Positions 19,344 to 32,724 are shown, counted from the first letter of the stretch. The stretch: DNA of 64,000 nucleotides from Symbiotaphrina buchneri (GCA_001599915.1 BCIG01000020.1:459416-523415), one strand, 5' to 3'. The notes: a model not told the origin generated them from the sequence alone. A program made the numbers and translations.

Positions 19344-21824
19344 TCACTTCTTTGACGAGAAAAAGTGATGCTTCTTTTTCTTTTCCGGCTCCTTTCCCAA
19401 TTTGATTGGACCGGTTTGCGCCGGCACTGATGGCTTTGATGACCCGCCGGCAGATCCATTGGGTGGGCGTGCACCACCATTCAGAGACATCTGGCCCATA
19501 GCAGCTGTAGGCGGAGCAGGGCTCTTTATGGGTGGCTTCGAAGAACCAGCCGGTGGAGGCGGCGCGGCAGGCTTCTCCTTCTCAAAGAGATGCGCTGGTG
19601 CCTGGGGCTTAGGACGCTCTGCCGGTATGTCGAGCCTCCTTTTATCCACACTCAGGTCTCCGACCTGTCTCACGAAGAGCGCAGGTGTGAGCATATGAGA
19701 AGTTACCAGAAAAATGTCCTTCTGGGTTGTCCGGGACATTTCGTAGCATGCCCTGACCTCTGAATACGTAGCGCCTCCAGCAGAGAACACAATGATCCGT
19801 TGCCGCGGTTCGGAAGCTGACGGACGCGTTCTAGCCCAGGAGGGCTTTGCGCTACGCAGTGAGGTCTGAGAAAGGCTTTCCTGACCTGCTAGGCCATCTG
19901 CTGCGTCTAGATGCGGTTTCGTAAAGGGGAATGTCATCTGGTCCAAAGTGCCCTTTGAGTACTCCTCAAGCATGAGTTGGACGGCAGGCTTGTAGCGAGA
20001 GAGCGCATAACCCTCGTCAATTGGAAGAGCTGACTGCCTCCGGGGGAAGAGAGGCTCAGCTGGAGTCCGCTTGTCTTTCAGAGCTTTGAATACGCGTGCT
20101 CCGAGTAAATCCAGATTTCGTATCACCTCTCCATCCTGCGGCGGAAGGGCAGCATGTGCGAGAAGCTTTTCGATATCGCCTGGCACAAGACCATCACGAT
20201 ATAGAACGTAGAGAATGATGAGCCGGAGTCTGTCCGAAGGACTTATACTCTCGTCATCCAATAAACGGACTACTTGATCAGCCATATTTTTGACCTTTTT
20301 GCCTTCTTCGTCGAGACCAGTGGCCAAACACTACGAAAAGTCAGAATGAAAGCACAACTCTTCCAGTAGAGGCTTACTTGTTCAACCGCAGCCATGTCCA
20401 CTAATTTCCTTTTCTGGAAAGTATCCATGGCATCTTGTGCCATGTTCAGATGCAATGTATAAGCGTCTTTCAACTCCTGAAACTGTGGAAGTCCAGTCAG
20501 CATGTCTTTGATCGCATTTATACTGCTTGCGCTCTCGCTATTTCTAGAATGAAGTCAGTATAGTACATAGAGGACGGTCAATGGGCTTACGTGTTTGCAA
20601 AATGTGGATTGTCCTGTATGAACTTGCGAAAATCGCTCATCAACTTTTCTATTGTGTCCTTCATATGACGATGGCGATTTTCCACCCAAATCTTGTCTTT
20701 TTCTCCTATCTCCATCTTTTTCTCCTGCTCATTTGGTTCTCCTTGATTCATAACTGTCTTGTAGTAGACCTTATCACCCTCCTTGATAGGCAATAAGTCG
20801 TGTACCATTGCCTGATATGTGAATTCGTGTAATAACGGAGCGCACAGGTCCATGGACCTGTCGGTGATGAAAAGGGCACCCCTTGGTCGGTTGGATCGAG
20901 GCGGGAAGTCCTCATGATATTGCGCGTATTGATCCAACTCTTCCTGCACAAACCGTGCGAGATGTGAACACAGAACGCTTGCCTCATGAGTGGGGTTCGC
21001 AGGCCGGTAATAACGGATCACAGGATACTCTCCCAGTGACACACAGACAGAAACAATCTGGTGAGAATTTGATATCAGTAACGAGTTGTTATTGACGTCT
21101 GGCAGTATACCTTCTGTGCTAAGTCGTCCATATGTTTCCGGACCAGGTGGTTACACGCTGGATGGTACAATACCGGAAAGCTCCATGGATCTCGGAATGT
21201 TATGAGATGTGACTCGCGAGGGAAAAAGTCGATGTTAAGAACTTGGAATTGGGCGATCATACTTGCTGCCTCTCTAGAGCTGTCGAGCCGTGCTTTCAGT
21301 TGAGGTGGAAGCACTATGTCTGTTGGTCTAGCGCTTCATAGGAGGCCACGGATAGACGTACATGCAGTCCAAATGAGGAAAGCCCTTCGATAGCGCCGGC
21401 GCTCGAAGTCAGCCATCAGGCAGTCGAGTATATGTGGCTGGGGAGACAAGAAGTAGATCGCGTCCATGTCGGGGTTAGGCGGCCTCCTGTGCTCTATTTG
21501 CTCGATGTCTGCCCAGCCATTAGAGGTAAACCAGATCATTACAGAGCAGAAGCATACTTGTAATATTGTGGCTCAGTATATCATCCTCCTTTAGTACATT
21601 ATCAATGAGTTTTCTGCTGCCTTCGTCTATCACGAAGACCTTCCACTGCAGCAAGAGACGAGGTTTCAGCACATGACAATATTGAGAACGTCTGGCGGAC
21701 ATACTTCGCCTGGCGCGGTATTACGGACTGAATCTAGTATGACTATCAAAGCATTAGCACGGATCCTGACAGTACTGCAGGGAGTCTTACTGTCTCGCTG
21801 GACATTGATCATCGAAACAGCCAT
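19344..21824 (-). CDS. sec1: Sec1, SM-family exocytosis regulator
   Basis: Eight exons: 21824-21791, 21742-21705, 21645-21558, 21508-21362, 21313-21111, 21057-20591, 20543-20378, 20330-19344; 709 residues. The start reads [20 protein letters not shown], the usual SM-protein opening. Other family blocks: [62 protein letters not shown]-type [16 protein letters not shown], and [20 protein letters not shown]. Sec1 binds SNARE complexes and drives vesicle fusion at the plasma membrane. The C-terminus carries a Pro/Gly-rich tail ending [12 protein letters not shown], common in mould Sec1. The exon 5 acceptor is ambiguous: two AG sites six bases apart both keep frame; I used the one giving [14 protein letters not shown]. 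Confidence 0.93.
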
Positions 21825-22391
21825 CTTGCCCCAGCGCCAAAGGTACGCTGTACCAGCACAGCGCCCTTACCCGGAGACTGATCCTCAGAGGCTTGCCTAG
21901 TCTTTCAAAAATGGATTCTGGAGGGCAAATACAACTCTGTCGTCAGGACCTCGTGCGGATTTGGACCAGGGACTGCCAGAATATGATGTATGCTCTTATG
22001 CTGTTTTACAACCAGGCCTGGTACGTTCTCCTACGAGCGCACGACGTATGGAGTACACCGGTGTTACGGTACTCCTGTGACTTTAAGGTTAGCGGGCCGC
22101 GCGGGGTGCGCATCAGGTGCATCCCGACCCCAGGGTGCTATAATGGCATCTACAGTCTCCGTAAAATAATACCTTCTGTCGTCTCGGATTTTGAGAGTGA
22201 TCCTTGTGCAAGATTCTCTATCAACAATTTTACTTCATACCCTCACGCAGGTATTTGGTCAGGCCTGGCGTACTCGGAGTACGGCCATTCGTCTTGGGTT
22301 ACTCGTGAATGGTCTACGAGGCAATTTTCGGTGCTTAAGTGTGGCAACTCGACCTTTTTCTCTGCTTGAGCTCTGCCACCCATCACCTGGG
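21825..22391. promoter_or_regulatory. Divergent promoter region between sec1 and suv3
   Basis: 567 bp shared by two divergent genes. No recognisable protein or RNA gene. Confidence 0.5.
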
Positions 22392-24831
22392 ATGCAACTT
22401 ACTGGAGGTTATAGTAGCCGCTGCATCTTCTGTGCGTTCAGATCACAAAGATGGACAGGATTCAAAATCTCCGAATCATGGGGAAGAAGGAGTCTCCAGA
22501 CCAGAATACCAAAGAGCCCTAAAGCAGCCAGATTAAAGAGAAAGGTCGGTCATCTTTACATTCACCGTTATTAACGCCAGCTAATCTTCCAAAGGGGTTT
22601 ACGGTAGCTGGAGGGCACCCAGCAGCATTCCAGTCCAAGCTCAGATCGCAAACCCACTACGATGAAGTCAAGAGCTTGATCAGGGAAAAGCTAAAGGAGC
22701 TTCAAGCAAGAGCGCAGTCGCTCCCTTTAATACAATCGCTCGGTCTAGATAGCGCGGCCTTCGAAAATTTGTTCGAGCAGTACAGGAAAGCCATACTTCG
22801 ATCTTTCCAAGATTATAAGAAAGAGAAGACTGGGAGCCCAGAAGAGAAGTCTCTTTTCGATACTCTCAGAAAGACCTACGTTCAGAAGGGTGTCGCCGCA
22901 CTTGAAAGAGAGCTGACATATGCGTTCTCCATGTATGCCACTGAGACCTATGTGTCGAAGAGCAGCAAGTGGGATCACTCGAAGTTAGCTGATCTCAGCC
23001 ATCCACTGGAATGGTACCCTCGAGCCCGGCAGGTACAGCGTAAACTTCATCTACATGTCGGGCCTACGAATTCTGGAAAGACTTATCACGCCCTCAAACG
23101 GCTGGAAGAAGCGAAGACTGGAGTTTTTGCGGGCCCACTACGATTGCTTGCCCACGAGGTGTACACCCGACTGAGTGCTGCCGGGAAGCATTGTGGCCTT
23201 CTCACGGGTGATGATCGCAGGGTTCCACCTGGATTCACCGGCAGACCAAAGTACTTGTCCTGTACCGTAGAGATGGCTCCTTTCGATTCTCGATATGAGG
23301 TCGCAGTGATAGACGAGATCCAAATGATCGGGGACTATGAGCGCGGATGGGCTTGGAGTCGTGCCTTGTTAGGTCTCCAAGCTAAAGAGATCCACCTATG
23401 TGGAGAGGAAAGAGCTGTCCCGTTGATAAAGCGCCTCGCTGCCCTTATGGGTGACGAACTAGAGGTCCACTACTACAAGCGGTTGAGCCCCTTGAAAGTG
23501 ATGGAGAAGAGCCTCGATGGAAGAATAGATCGATTAAGAAAAGGGGACTGTGTCGTGGTCTTTTCGAGACTCGGCATTCACGCAATGAAGCGTGAGATTG
23601 AAAAGGTTTCTGGGAAGCGAGTTGCCATTGTATATGGTAGCCTTCCTCCTGAGATAAGAGCGCAGCAAGCTCGCCTCTTCAATGATCCAGACAATGACTA
23701 TGACATATTAGTGGCCAGTGATGCCATTGGTATGGGACTTAATCTGTACGTTTGGACGCCATGTTGAGACTCAGCCTTGTACTGATTATAAGCAGGAACA
23801 TCAAGCGGATCGTGTTCGAGGCGACAGCAAAAAAATCCCCTACCGGCTATAACCTCCTGAAGACATTCGAAGTTAAACAGATTGCCGGGCGGGCCGGGCG
23901 TTTTCGTACAGTGGATCAAGGGACTGCAGCTGCCCGACAACGGTCGACACGGAATGATAACGAATCTGATGAGCTCAAGGAGTTGGACAAGGTACGCTCG
24001 CCTGAAGGGCAGCCGAAGAGCCTTGGGCTGGTTACAAGTCTGGAGAAGCTAGACCTGAAGAACGTCCAACATGCCATGGAAGCGGAAGCTGAACCTCTAT
24101 TGACGGCTGGGATTGTTCCGGCAGACGCGTTTCTAGAACGCTTCGCGGCGTTCTTCCCTCCAGAAACCCCCTTCAGCTATATCCTGCTTCGGTTCCACGA
24201 GCTGGCCCAAATTCGTCCACCCTTCCATCTATGTGCTCTGGGAGACCAGATTGCGGTTGCCGATTGTATCCATCCTATCAAGGACCTCTCGATAGCTGAA
24301 AGACTCGTCTTCTGCAGCGCTCCCGCAAATCTCAAAGATGCCGGCATGCCCGCCATTGTGCGCGCATTTGCAAGATGCGTCGCCAGTCAAGGCACGTACC
24401 GTTTGGTGGATATACCGGAAGTCAAACTTGAGATACTGGACGCGCCTTCGATAACGAACAAAGAGCATCTGCGCGAACTAGAGACTTTACACAAAAGTAT
24501 CCTTCTTTATCTGTGGCTAAGCTACAGATTATTTGGAGTGTTCACTGGGCGTGAACTTGCTCTCCATGCAAAAGCCTTGGTAGAGCAGAAGATTGATGAC
24601 ACCCTTGACAAGTATGATTTCAGCTCGACTTCCAGGCATCAGATACGCAAGTTAAGGGAAGCCGCCATGTTGAAGAGCTTAAAAGAGTCGTTTTCAAGGG
24701 GAGAACAGGAGAGACGCGAAGCGCACGTCCCTGGAACTGCGAAGTTCGGGGGCTTTTCCGTTCCAGCGGACTCCAAAATGCCCATGCTGGAGGCAGGGTC
24801 AGATGGCAGACAGGAGATGGGAGCATCATAA
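22392..24831 (+). CDS. suv3: Mitochondrial ATP-dependent RNA helicase Suv3
   Basis: Proposed exons 22392-22544, 22634-23745, 23796-24831 (766 residues). Helicase motifs are clear: Walker A GPTNSGKT at about 192, VAVIDEIQMIGD at about 275, ILVASDAIGMGLNL and QIAGRAGRF at about 450. SUV3 is the helicase of the mitochondrial degradosome and of RNA turnover. Exon 1 codes a basic presequence-like start (MQLTGGYSSRCIFCAFRSQR). Its junction is the weak point: donor gtcggt and acceptor ttccag close the frame, but the next frame is also open from 22523, so the true exon 1 may differ. The second intron (50 bp) is unambiguous. The C-terminus ends at QEMGAS. Confidence 0.88.
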
Positions 24832-25278
24832 AACGTCCTGAGAGCGGAAAACGCATAAGAGATGTAACTAATGTTCTCAGTTGAACACGCTTCTAAGATT
24901 GGGATAGGCTCGTAAGCTAGTGAGGGAAATACAATCTCCATACAATCCAAATCCATGCTGTTGGAATTCAAAGGAAAGAGACCTTATGACCACAAGTCGT
25001 GTAAGCTACATTACCTACGGTAGGGAAAATCAGATGCCTTACCGTGAATACTCGTACATCGTTACATACGATAAGGCTGAGTGAAGGTCGATCGCCACGT
25101 ACGGTAGCCGAGATTGACCCACCTCGCCATTCTCTTTTGCGCCTCACGAAATCATATTACTGTACCTGCCGAGCTGCTTCGAGCTTTAAAACGCTGCACA
25201 CTCAACTATCGTGATAGGCTGATTGAGAGTGGCTCGAAAGTCGTCCCTGGCTGGAGCGTGAGCTCCTTAATCCTCAAC
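24832..25278. promoter_or_regulatory. suv3 3' flank and prp22 promoter
   Basis: 447 bp. The core ACGGTA occurs three times in about 90 bp: TACGGTA at 25016 and 25100 and its complement at 25040. No gene seen. Confidence 0.4.
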
Positions 25279-28200
25279 ATGGATGATCTCGAGAATCTCG
25301 AATTCCTGTCCCTCGTGTCCAGGGTTACTACTGAGCTTCAGAACCATTTGGGAATCAGCGACAAGACCCTGGCGGAGTTCGTGATAGATCAACATACAAG
25401 ATGCGCTTCCTTTGCCGAGTTCAAGCAGAAGTTGGAGGAACTAGGCGCGGATTTTCCACAGAGCTTGATGGAGAGTCTGGACCGGCTGATCCTAGCTATG
25501 CATCCCAAGCATAAAGGCAAGACGAACGGAAAAAGCGACACCAACGGGTCGAATGAACGAGAATCCGAGGACACCAAAGAGAAGAAGAGCAGGATATTCA
25601 AAGGCCTGGCACTTCCAGATCGGGAGCTGTCATGGCAGGAAGAGGAATATCACGCTGATGGTGGGAAGAATGGCTTTTCAGAAAATGAAGCAAAAGCGGA
25701 CGCCATGGACGATACTATGGCCATGCTCGAGGGTCTGGCAGGTAAAGCACAAGAGCAGCGGAATGGGTCATCTAGCAGGAAAAGGAGTCGCAGTCCTGAG
25801 CCTCGCCGTGAGGATGAAAGAGGGCGGAGTAGAAGGGATCCATATCGGTCACGTTCACGCTCGAGATCCAGGAGCTGGGATAGAGAACGGAAACATCGTC
25901 AAAGAAGTGATTACGATCGTGAGGATGACTACGGCAGGTCAAGGGACGGCTATGAAGATAGGAATGGTGGTCATAAAAGCAGGAAAAGGAGGCACAGGGA
26001 CGACGATGAAGATTACTTCAAGCGTCCGCCTATACCAGAGTTGGATGATGAACCTGTTCTATACAAAGTATACAATGGTCGGGTGACTGGTGTGAAGGAC
26101 TTTGGCGCTTTCGTCAACCTCCAGGGTGTCAAAGGCAAGGTCGACGGCTTGGTGCATGTGTCTGCCATGCAGGAGGGTGTCAGAGTCAACCACCCCTCCG
26201 ATTTGGTCTCACGCGGCCAGTATGTCAAGGTCAAAGTCAATAGTATCGAAGGAAACCGAATAGGACTGTCCATGAAAGATGTGGACCAAGAAACTGGAAG
26301 AGACCTCGAGCCTCAGAAGCGCCTCGCTTCAGGTGCAAACATGGAAAGGCTCAACAACACAGGTTTTGACGAATACGGTTTGATGAAGCCTGATGTACAG
26401 GTGATCGAAGGGAACATGGATCGTCGAGCAATGAAGAGCAAGAAGAGGTTGAGCTCGCCAGAGCGATGGGAAATAAAACAACTTATCGCTTCCGGTGCTA
26501 TATCGGCTTCGGAATATCCTGATATTGACGAGGAGTATCACGCTACGCTTAATGGTGAAGGAGACTTTGAAGAAGAAGAGGATGTGGATATTGAGGTGAG
26601 GGATGAGGAGCCTCCATTCCTCGCTGGACAAACAAAGCAGTCGCTGGAATTGTCTCCTATACGTGTGGTAAAGGCGCCTGATGGCTCTTTGAACCGTGCT
26701 GCGATGGCAGGAACGTCCCTGGCGAAAGAACGCCGGGACCTTAGGCAGCAAGAAGCTCAGGACAAAGCTGCCGAAGAAGCCGCAAAAGTGGATTTGAATG
26801 CGCAGTGGCAGGACCCTATGGTGGCCCCGGATCAACGCAAGTTCGCCAGCGAGCTTCGACAAGTTGTACCCAACAGGGGTAACGATCCTGTACCTGAATG
26901 GAAGCGTGCTACACAGAGCAAAGACCAGTCTCTGGGCAAAAGAACCTCTATGTCTATCAAAGAGCAACGCGAGAGTTTGCCCGTCTTCAAATTCCGCAAC
27001 CAGTTCCTCGACGCCGTACGGGATAATCAGCTGTTGATCGTCGTTGGTGATACCGGGTCTGGGAAAACTACGCAGTTAACACAGTACCTTGCGGAAGCCG
27101 GCTATGCAAATCAAGGTATGATCGGGTGTACACAGCCTCGCCGTGTAGCTGCGATGTCAGTTGCAAAACGTGTGGCAGAGGAAGTGGGGTGCAGACTTGG
27201 AGCAGAGGTCGGCTATACCATCCGGTTTGAAGATTGTACCAGCCCTGAGACGAAGATAAAATACATGACGGATGGTATGTTACAGCGCGAGGTCTTGATG
27301 GACCCTGATCTGAAACGGTATTCGGTCATCATGTTGGATGAAGCTCATGAACGTACGATTGCTACCGATGTCCTGTTTGGTCTCCTCAAAAAGACCCTCA
27401 AGCGCCGACCGGACCTGAAGGTAATCGTCACATCCGCGACCTTGGATGCCGAGAAGTTCTCGGAATACTTTAACCGCTGTCCTATTTTCAGCATTCCGGG
27501 TCGTACATATCCGGTTGAGATAATGTATTCCAGGGAGCCGGAGAGTGATTATCTTGACGCCGCATTGGTCACTGTGATGCAAATCCATCTCACTGAACCG
27601 CCTGGAGATATCTTGTTGTTCTTGACTGGTCAAGAGGAGATTGATACCAGTTGCGAAATTCTTTATGAGCGGATGAAAGCATTGGGTCCGAACGTGCCAG
27701 AATTGATTATTCTGCCGGTCTACTCTGCATTACCGAGCGAGATGCAAAGCAGAATCTTCGACCCGGCACCACCAGGCAGCCGGAAAGTGGTTATTGCTAC
27801 TAACATCGCGGAAACCTCAATCACGATTGACAACATCTATTATGTCATCGACCCCGGCTTCGTCAAGCAGAATGCTTACGATCCGAAGCTGGGAATGGAC
27901 TCTCTTGTTGTCACCCCTATCTCTCAAGCGCAGGCCAAGCAACGTGCGGGCCGTGCTGGAAGGACAGGCCCTGGCAAATGTTTCAGACTCTATACCGAAG
28001 CAGCCTTCCAGTCGGAAATGCTGCCTACCTCCATCCCCGAAATCCAACGGCAGAATCTTTCAAATACTATCCTCATGCTTAAGGCTATGGGAATTAACGA
28101 TCTTCTCCATTTTGACTTCATGGACCCTCCACCGACGAATACTATGTTGACAGCTCTCGAAGAGCTGTATGCGCTGTCAGCTCTCGACGACGAAGGTCTT

Positions 28201-28974
28201 CTCACACGGCTGGGCCGTAAGATGGCAGACTTCCCCATGGAACCAGCGCTTGCCAAGGTTCTGATTGCTTCTGTCGACATGGGATGCTCGGACGAAATCC
28301 TTACCATTGTCGCCATGTTGTCCGTACAGACGGTCTTCTATCGTCCCAAGGAGAAACAACAACAGGCAGATCAGAAGAAGTCCAAATTCCATGACCCGCA
28401 TGGTGACCATCTGACACTTCTCAACGTATATAACGGATGGAAGAATGCCAAGTTTTCCAACGCATGGTGTTTCGAGAACTTCATCCAAGCTCGTTCCATG
28501 AAACGTGCGCAGGACGTTCGTCAACAGCTTGTCAGCATCATGGAGCGTTACAAGCACCAGATCGTGTCATGCGGCCGCAATACCATGAAGGTTCGTCAAG
28601 CTCTTTGTACGGGCTTCTTCCGCAACTCGGCCCGCAAGGACCCGCAAGAGGGGTACAAGACGCTTATTGAAGGCACGCCGGTGTACATGCATCCCTCCTC
28701 CGCGCTGTTCGGCAAACCTGCCGAGCACGTCATTTTCCACACACTGGTCCTCACGACCAAGGAATACATGCATTGCACGACGGCCATTGAGCCGAAGTGG
28801 CTCGTGGAGGCTGCACCGACGTTCTTCAAGGTTGCGCCCACGGATAAACTGTCCAAGCGGAAGAAGGCGGAGAGGATACAGCCGCTGCACAACCGGTTCG
28901 CTGGAGAGGACGACTGGCGGCTATCGGCGCAGAAGAAGCAGGGCAGAGGTGGTGGTGGAGGTACTTGGGGTTAA
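25279..28974 (+). CDS. prp22: Spliceosomal DEAH-box RNA helicase Prp22 (DHX8)
   Basis: Single exon, 1231 residues. The chosen start [20 protein letters not shown] matches the family; the frame is open further upstream but has no ATG that fits better. Order of domains: N-terminal helical region, RS/RD-rich segment (about 165-245), S1 RNA-binding domain (about 262-337: [17 protein letters not shown] to [11 protein letters not shown]), then the helicase with [10 protein letters not shown] (about 590), DEAH (about 687), SAT, and [12 protein letters not shown] (about 887), and the OB-fold C-terminus. Prp22 is the only DEAH splicing factor with an S1 domain; it acts in the second step and releases mRNA from the spliceosome. 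Intron-free despite a splicing role. Confidence 0.95.
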   Translation: MDDLENLEFLSLVSRVTTELQNHLGISDKTLAEFVIDQHTRCASFAEFKQKLEELGADFPQSLMESLDRLILAMHPKHKGKTNGKSDTNGSNERESEDTKEKKSRIFKGLALPDRELSWQEEEYHADGGKNGFSENEAKADAMDDTMAMLEGLAGKAQEQRNGSSSRKRSRSPEPRREDERGRSRRDPYRSRSRSRSRSWDRERKHRQRSDYDREDDYGRSRDGYEDRNGGHKSRKRRHRDDDEDYFKRPPIPELDDEPVLYKVYNGRVTGVKDFGAFVNLQGVKGKVDGLVHVSAMQEGVRVNHPSDLVSRGQYVKVKVNSIEGNRIGLSMKDVDQETGRDLEPQKRLASGANMERLNNTGFDEYGLMKPDVQVIEGNMDRRAMKSKKRLSSPERWEIKQLIASGAISASEYPDIDEEYHATLNGEGDFEEEEDVDIEVRDEEPPFLAGQTKQSLELSPIRVVKAPDGSLNRAAMAGTSLAKERRDLRQQEAQDKAAEEAAKVDLNAQWQDPMVAPDQRKFASELRQVVPNRGNDPVPEWKRATQSKDQSLGKRTSMSIKEQRESLPVFKFRNQFLDAVRDNQLLIVVGDTGSGKTTQLTQYLAEAGYANQGMIGCTQPRRVAAMSVAKRVAEEVGCRLGAEVGYTIRFEDCTSPETKIKYMTDGMLQREVLMDPDLKRYSVIMLDEAHERTIATDVLFGLLKKTLKRRPDLKVIVTSATLDAEKFSEYFNRCPIFSIPGRTYPVEIMYSREPESDYLDAALVTVMQIHLTEPPGDILLFLTGQEEIDTSCEILYERMKALGPNVPELIILPVYSALPSEMQSRIFDPAPPGSRKVVIATNIAETSITIDNIYYVIDPGFVKQNAYDPKLGMDSLVVTPISQAQAKQRAGRAGRTGPGKCFRLYTEAAFQSEMLPTSIPEIQRQNLSNTILMLKAMGINDLLHFDFMDPPPTNTMLTALEELYALSALDDEGLLTRLGRKMADFPMEPALAKVLIASVDMGCSDEILTIVAMLSVQTVFYRPKEKQQQADQKKSKFHDPHGDHLTLLNVYNGWKNAKFSNAWCFENFIQARSMKRAQDVRQQLVSIMERYKHQIVSCGRNTMKVRQALCTGFFRNSARKDPQEGYKTLIEGTPVYMHPSSALFGKPAEHVIFHTLVLTTKEYMHCTTAIEPKWLVEAAPTFFKVAPTDKLSKRKKAERIQPLHNRFAGEDDWRLSAQKKQGRGGGGGTWG

Positions 28975-29481
28975 GAATGGTTTCAATGTGCATTTTCTGG
29001 AGTATTCGGTGGGCAATTTGGCGATGGGCAGGCCCTTTGCATTTCACAAGTTTTGGATGGCTTTAGTATACCAAAAAATTGCATGTCGTGGAATAATGCC
29101 ATATTCGGTTCGCAATGTCCATATCACATATCAGGTCTCTTAAGTGCCGGAGATTATCCTAGATCATCCTAGATTATAAGAGTTCAACCCCCATTATCAG
29201 AGGTAAATGCGGATTATTACACAGGCATCAGACTTATTCGGCGGAGGGAGCTTGTATGATGACCACAATTCTTTGTGTCTCAATTCCTACGGAGATCGGA
29301 CAGACATGTAGTCCTCGTTTCTGGCTACAGATGAAACCACCTTCCTCCATCAAGCCATCCACATATCGTCCATCGAATACCTAGTGTTCCCGATTCAGTC
29401 GGTCGTGACCTCAGCCATCCTTCGAACAAGGGCTTCGTTTCCAAATCTCGGGGCTACTTGCACCTGTCTTTGAGCCTGTAG
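28975..29481. other. Convergent 3' flanks of prp22 and the 4E-T-like gene
   Basis: 507 bp. A short imperfect repeat, gattatcctagatcatcc then tagattataag, lies at 29151-29180. Otherwise nothing noted. Confidence 0.45.
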
Positions 29482-31924
29482 CTACTCATTCCGCCTCGGC
29501 TGACCAGGCTGGCCGCCAAGCGGACCCCTTCCCGACGCCGGCCATTGCTCGGCACCAAAGAGCTCAGGGAAACCCGGCCCACGGCCATCTCCTCTAGGCG
29601 TTTGTGGCCCACGAGGTCCCATCATGCTCTCTGGCGGAAAGGGGAGCGAACCGAAGCCAGGCGGAGGTCCATTCATCCCCGCGAACAAAGGCGGAGGCCC
29701 CGGCGGCATGTCCTGTGGTAGACCCCGAGGTCCAGGTCCGTAGCCAGGCATGTTAGGGATGAAACCAGGCGGGAACCCTCGCGGCGGAGGCATGCCGCTG
29801 AAGCCTGGTGGAGGAAGAATGTGTTGAGGCGGTGGCATCTGAGATGGATGCGGCGGGGGTGGCATTTGATTAGGCCAGACTGGCCCCATCTGGTCAAATC
29901 CTGGGGGACGTGGCAGACCCGCTTTGGGTTCATTCGGTTGAGGAATGGCAGCGGGTTCGGGTTTCGAACGTCGCTCCTCGTATAAGCCAGGCGGCCGACC
30001 TCCCATCACGGCTTTCCTGAAGCCTGTTGGAGCTTCGAATGCCTCTGGTGATTTGGAAGAAGGTCCGCCAAAATTCTCATCAAAGAATCCAGGTGGAGGT
30101 CCTCGAGCTTGAACGCCCTCCTGGAATCCCGATCCTGGAGACATGACATTCAGCAGACCTGGATTCACTTGTCTAGGCTGAGGTTGTTTTTGTCCAGATG
30201 CCGCACGTGATTGCTGCATCAACTTCAAAAGAAAGTCACTATTTGGATCAGAAGCTGCAGCCACTGGAGGAGATTGTGCACTGAGCAGGCTTTCTAGGCC
30301 ACCAAGATTGGGATTCCGTTGTTCAGGCCTGGCCTTTTGACTGGACGGTTGTCGTTGTGGCACCGACATCGGCTGCTCCATAGCCGGTGACCTGGGTTGT
30401 TGTGCTTGGTTGACTGCTGGAGTGGACGCTCCAGAACTGATACTGGCCCCGCCCAACATCTGCAGAATACGCTGGAATCCTTCACGATCCTCGCTGGACG
30501 TGTCTGGGGCAGGCGGAGAAGCCTGTTTCGCGAAGGAGGGTTCAGCCTCACGGCGCGATAACTCTTCCTGAGGGCTGAAGAATGAAGTGAATCTTGATGC
30601 CTTTCCTAGATTGAGTTTTCCGGAATCTTTCCTCATGGTGGTTGGCTCAGGATAATCGGGCGATTTGGTTTCAGTTGGTTTTGGCTGACTCCATAATCCA
30701 AAGAATGCATCCGTACTAGGGTCAATGACAAGTGGAGCCCTCTGTGCCGGTGCATCTTCCTTTGTAGCGCCCGAAGTTGCTCGCTGGCGGGTTTCTGTGT
30801 GATCATCAACTTCCTCCTTTCGGCTTTCTTCACCTCCGCCTGCCTTCATACGTTCCTTCCACCGCTGAAAATCTTCTGCAGTGCGGGCTTGTTTCTTCTC
30901 TTCCTTTTCTGGCGATTCCATCCACTCTGGTTCTTGCTCAATGTGACCGCCCCTTGTCCAGCCACGTTCTGGACGCTCGTTACGTTCATTGCGATCATTC
31001 CAACGATCCCTCTCTCTCCATCCACGTTCCTCCCGAGAAGGTCCTTTCTGATATTCGCGATCTTTGCCGCCTTGATTGTTTTCATCTCTGAACCAACTAG
31101 GTTCATTTCGTCCCCTTCCGAAACCATTCTTCCTTGGATCACCATCTTTCTCGAATTCACGCTCACGCTCACGGTGGCGCCCTTCGTTATCGTAGTTGCG
31201 AGAGAACCGTTCCCCGCCTTCTCTCCTCTGCTCATACTCCCGGTTCCTCTCACGGTCCGTATTTCTTCTGTTGAACCGTTCCCCTTCTTCGTGCCCAAAG
31301 CTCTTCCGTGGTTTTACATTGGTCCAACCATCTTCTTCCTCCAGTGTATTTCGTCTGGCATTCGCCATTCCTGTCCTCCTCTCACGAAATCTCTCCTCCC
31401 ATCCATCTCGGTCCTTGAACGAGTCGCGATTATTGTACTTATCAATCCGAGGTGAATCTTCGTCGAGAATTCCATAGCCAGGGCGGTCTGGAGAGTCAAC
31501 AGGTTTGCCAAATGTTCTCGCTTTAGTGGCAGATGCGAAGGACGTCTTGGGCGGGCCTAGGATGATGTCTTCGGGCACTGGATCTTGTCAATAGTGTTCG
31601 CAGCATGTATAATACGCCACCTACCAGTACCGGACGTTCTGGATACATGGCGTGTGTCTGATAGGGTAGGTCGTCTGTGTGAAACATCACCATAACCCGA
31701 AAAGTCGTCGTTCTTTGGACGGCCCATCGAATTTGTTCTCTCTTTTCGTTCTGGAGGGGAACTATTCTCTTGTCAATTCACGCTCCCCAATTAAGTATCC
31801 AAAAAGCATACCCCATCCATTCCTCCATTGGGGGGAGCCCATCTGGTTTGTACACTAACGGTGACTCTCGCAGAAACAGCAATTCTGCTGCTGTGTATTG
31901 CCTAGCCACGATTTGCTTTGCCAT
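29482..31924 (-). CDS. 4E-T-like eIF4E-binding protein
   Basis: Exons 31924-31812, 31761-31625 and 31577-29482; 781 residues. The N-terminus MAKQIVARQYTAAELLFLRE contains YTAAELL, a perfect YxxxxL-phi eIF4E-binding motif, directly followed by SPLVYKPDGLPPMEEWMG, a layout like animal 4E-T. Next come a conserved VPEDIILGPPKTSFASATKA block, a long Arg/Glu/Asp/Gly-rich disordered region, HIEQEPEWMESPEKEEKKQ with AEDFQRWKERMKAG, and a Pro/Gly/Met-rich C-terminal third. 4E-T proteins bind cap-bound eIF4E and link it to decay and P-body factors. First two exons were found only by splicing (50-bp and 47-bp introns). I infer a translation repressor or mRNP assembly role. Confidence 0.75.
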
Positions 31925-32724
31925 GATGGGCAAGGGTCTGTTAAGTGCGAGCACAGCAGCAACAGGCGTGCTGGCCGCTCAAGGTACGAGGAAAGGTTGA
32001 CGGTGTTGGATGGTGCGCAGGAGTTATGAGTGGGTGTACGAGAGACACGGTCTGCGATGTCGAGAGCCTAGGCGAGGCTGGATACTTCTGGCAATATTTC
32101 TCAGCCAATGCAGCTGTCCGGCGTGAATGCAGCAATGTAGTGTCGAGGTCCGAGTATCGTTGGGTATCCACGTGCGCCAGGAGGGTTACCGATGCGCAAC
32201 AGTGTGCGGTGGAGGCTGTCAGGCGCTCTGGCCCGTCAAGGAGCTCCAAACAGAACGAATTATAGCCTTAATGATAATCCTGTCAAGTCTGATGATGCTT
32301 GGACCAAGGACAGTCATGATGAGAGTTTGACTGAATCCAAGATCGGAGGCTTGGTCGACCGCACTCGGTTGTCGTGTGCGGACTCGTCAACTGTCGAGAA
32401 ATCCTCTGGCCAACCAGCGGTGATGGAAGACCTTGTGAAAAGCTAGGGGAAGATCGTGTGGTGGATAGCAGTGAATTCTGAGGTTTGCAGCTGGATTTAA
32501 AAGGGTAAGGGAGCATTCACAGTAAATGGCAATTGGTGATGGTATTTGGTGGAGCTAGATTGACTTTCCAGACCTTTAGACGAAGTGGGATGGGGGTGGT
32601 CGCTCTTTGTCCCAAAGCGGAACGAAAGAAGACTCCACCCACGAATCTCCGCCGCGCAGCTTCGTACAAAAGGATACGCTCCAGGATATTAACGTGTATC
32701 ACAGGCCCGAAGTCCGTTTTGCAT
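31925..32724. promoter_or_regulatory. Promoter of the 4E-T-like gene and urb1 3' flank
   Basis: 800 bp between two minus-strand genes. Several short plus-strand frames overlap here but none resembles a protein. No repeat or RNA gene seen. Confidence 0.45.
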
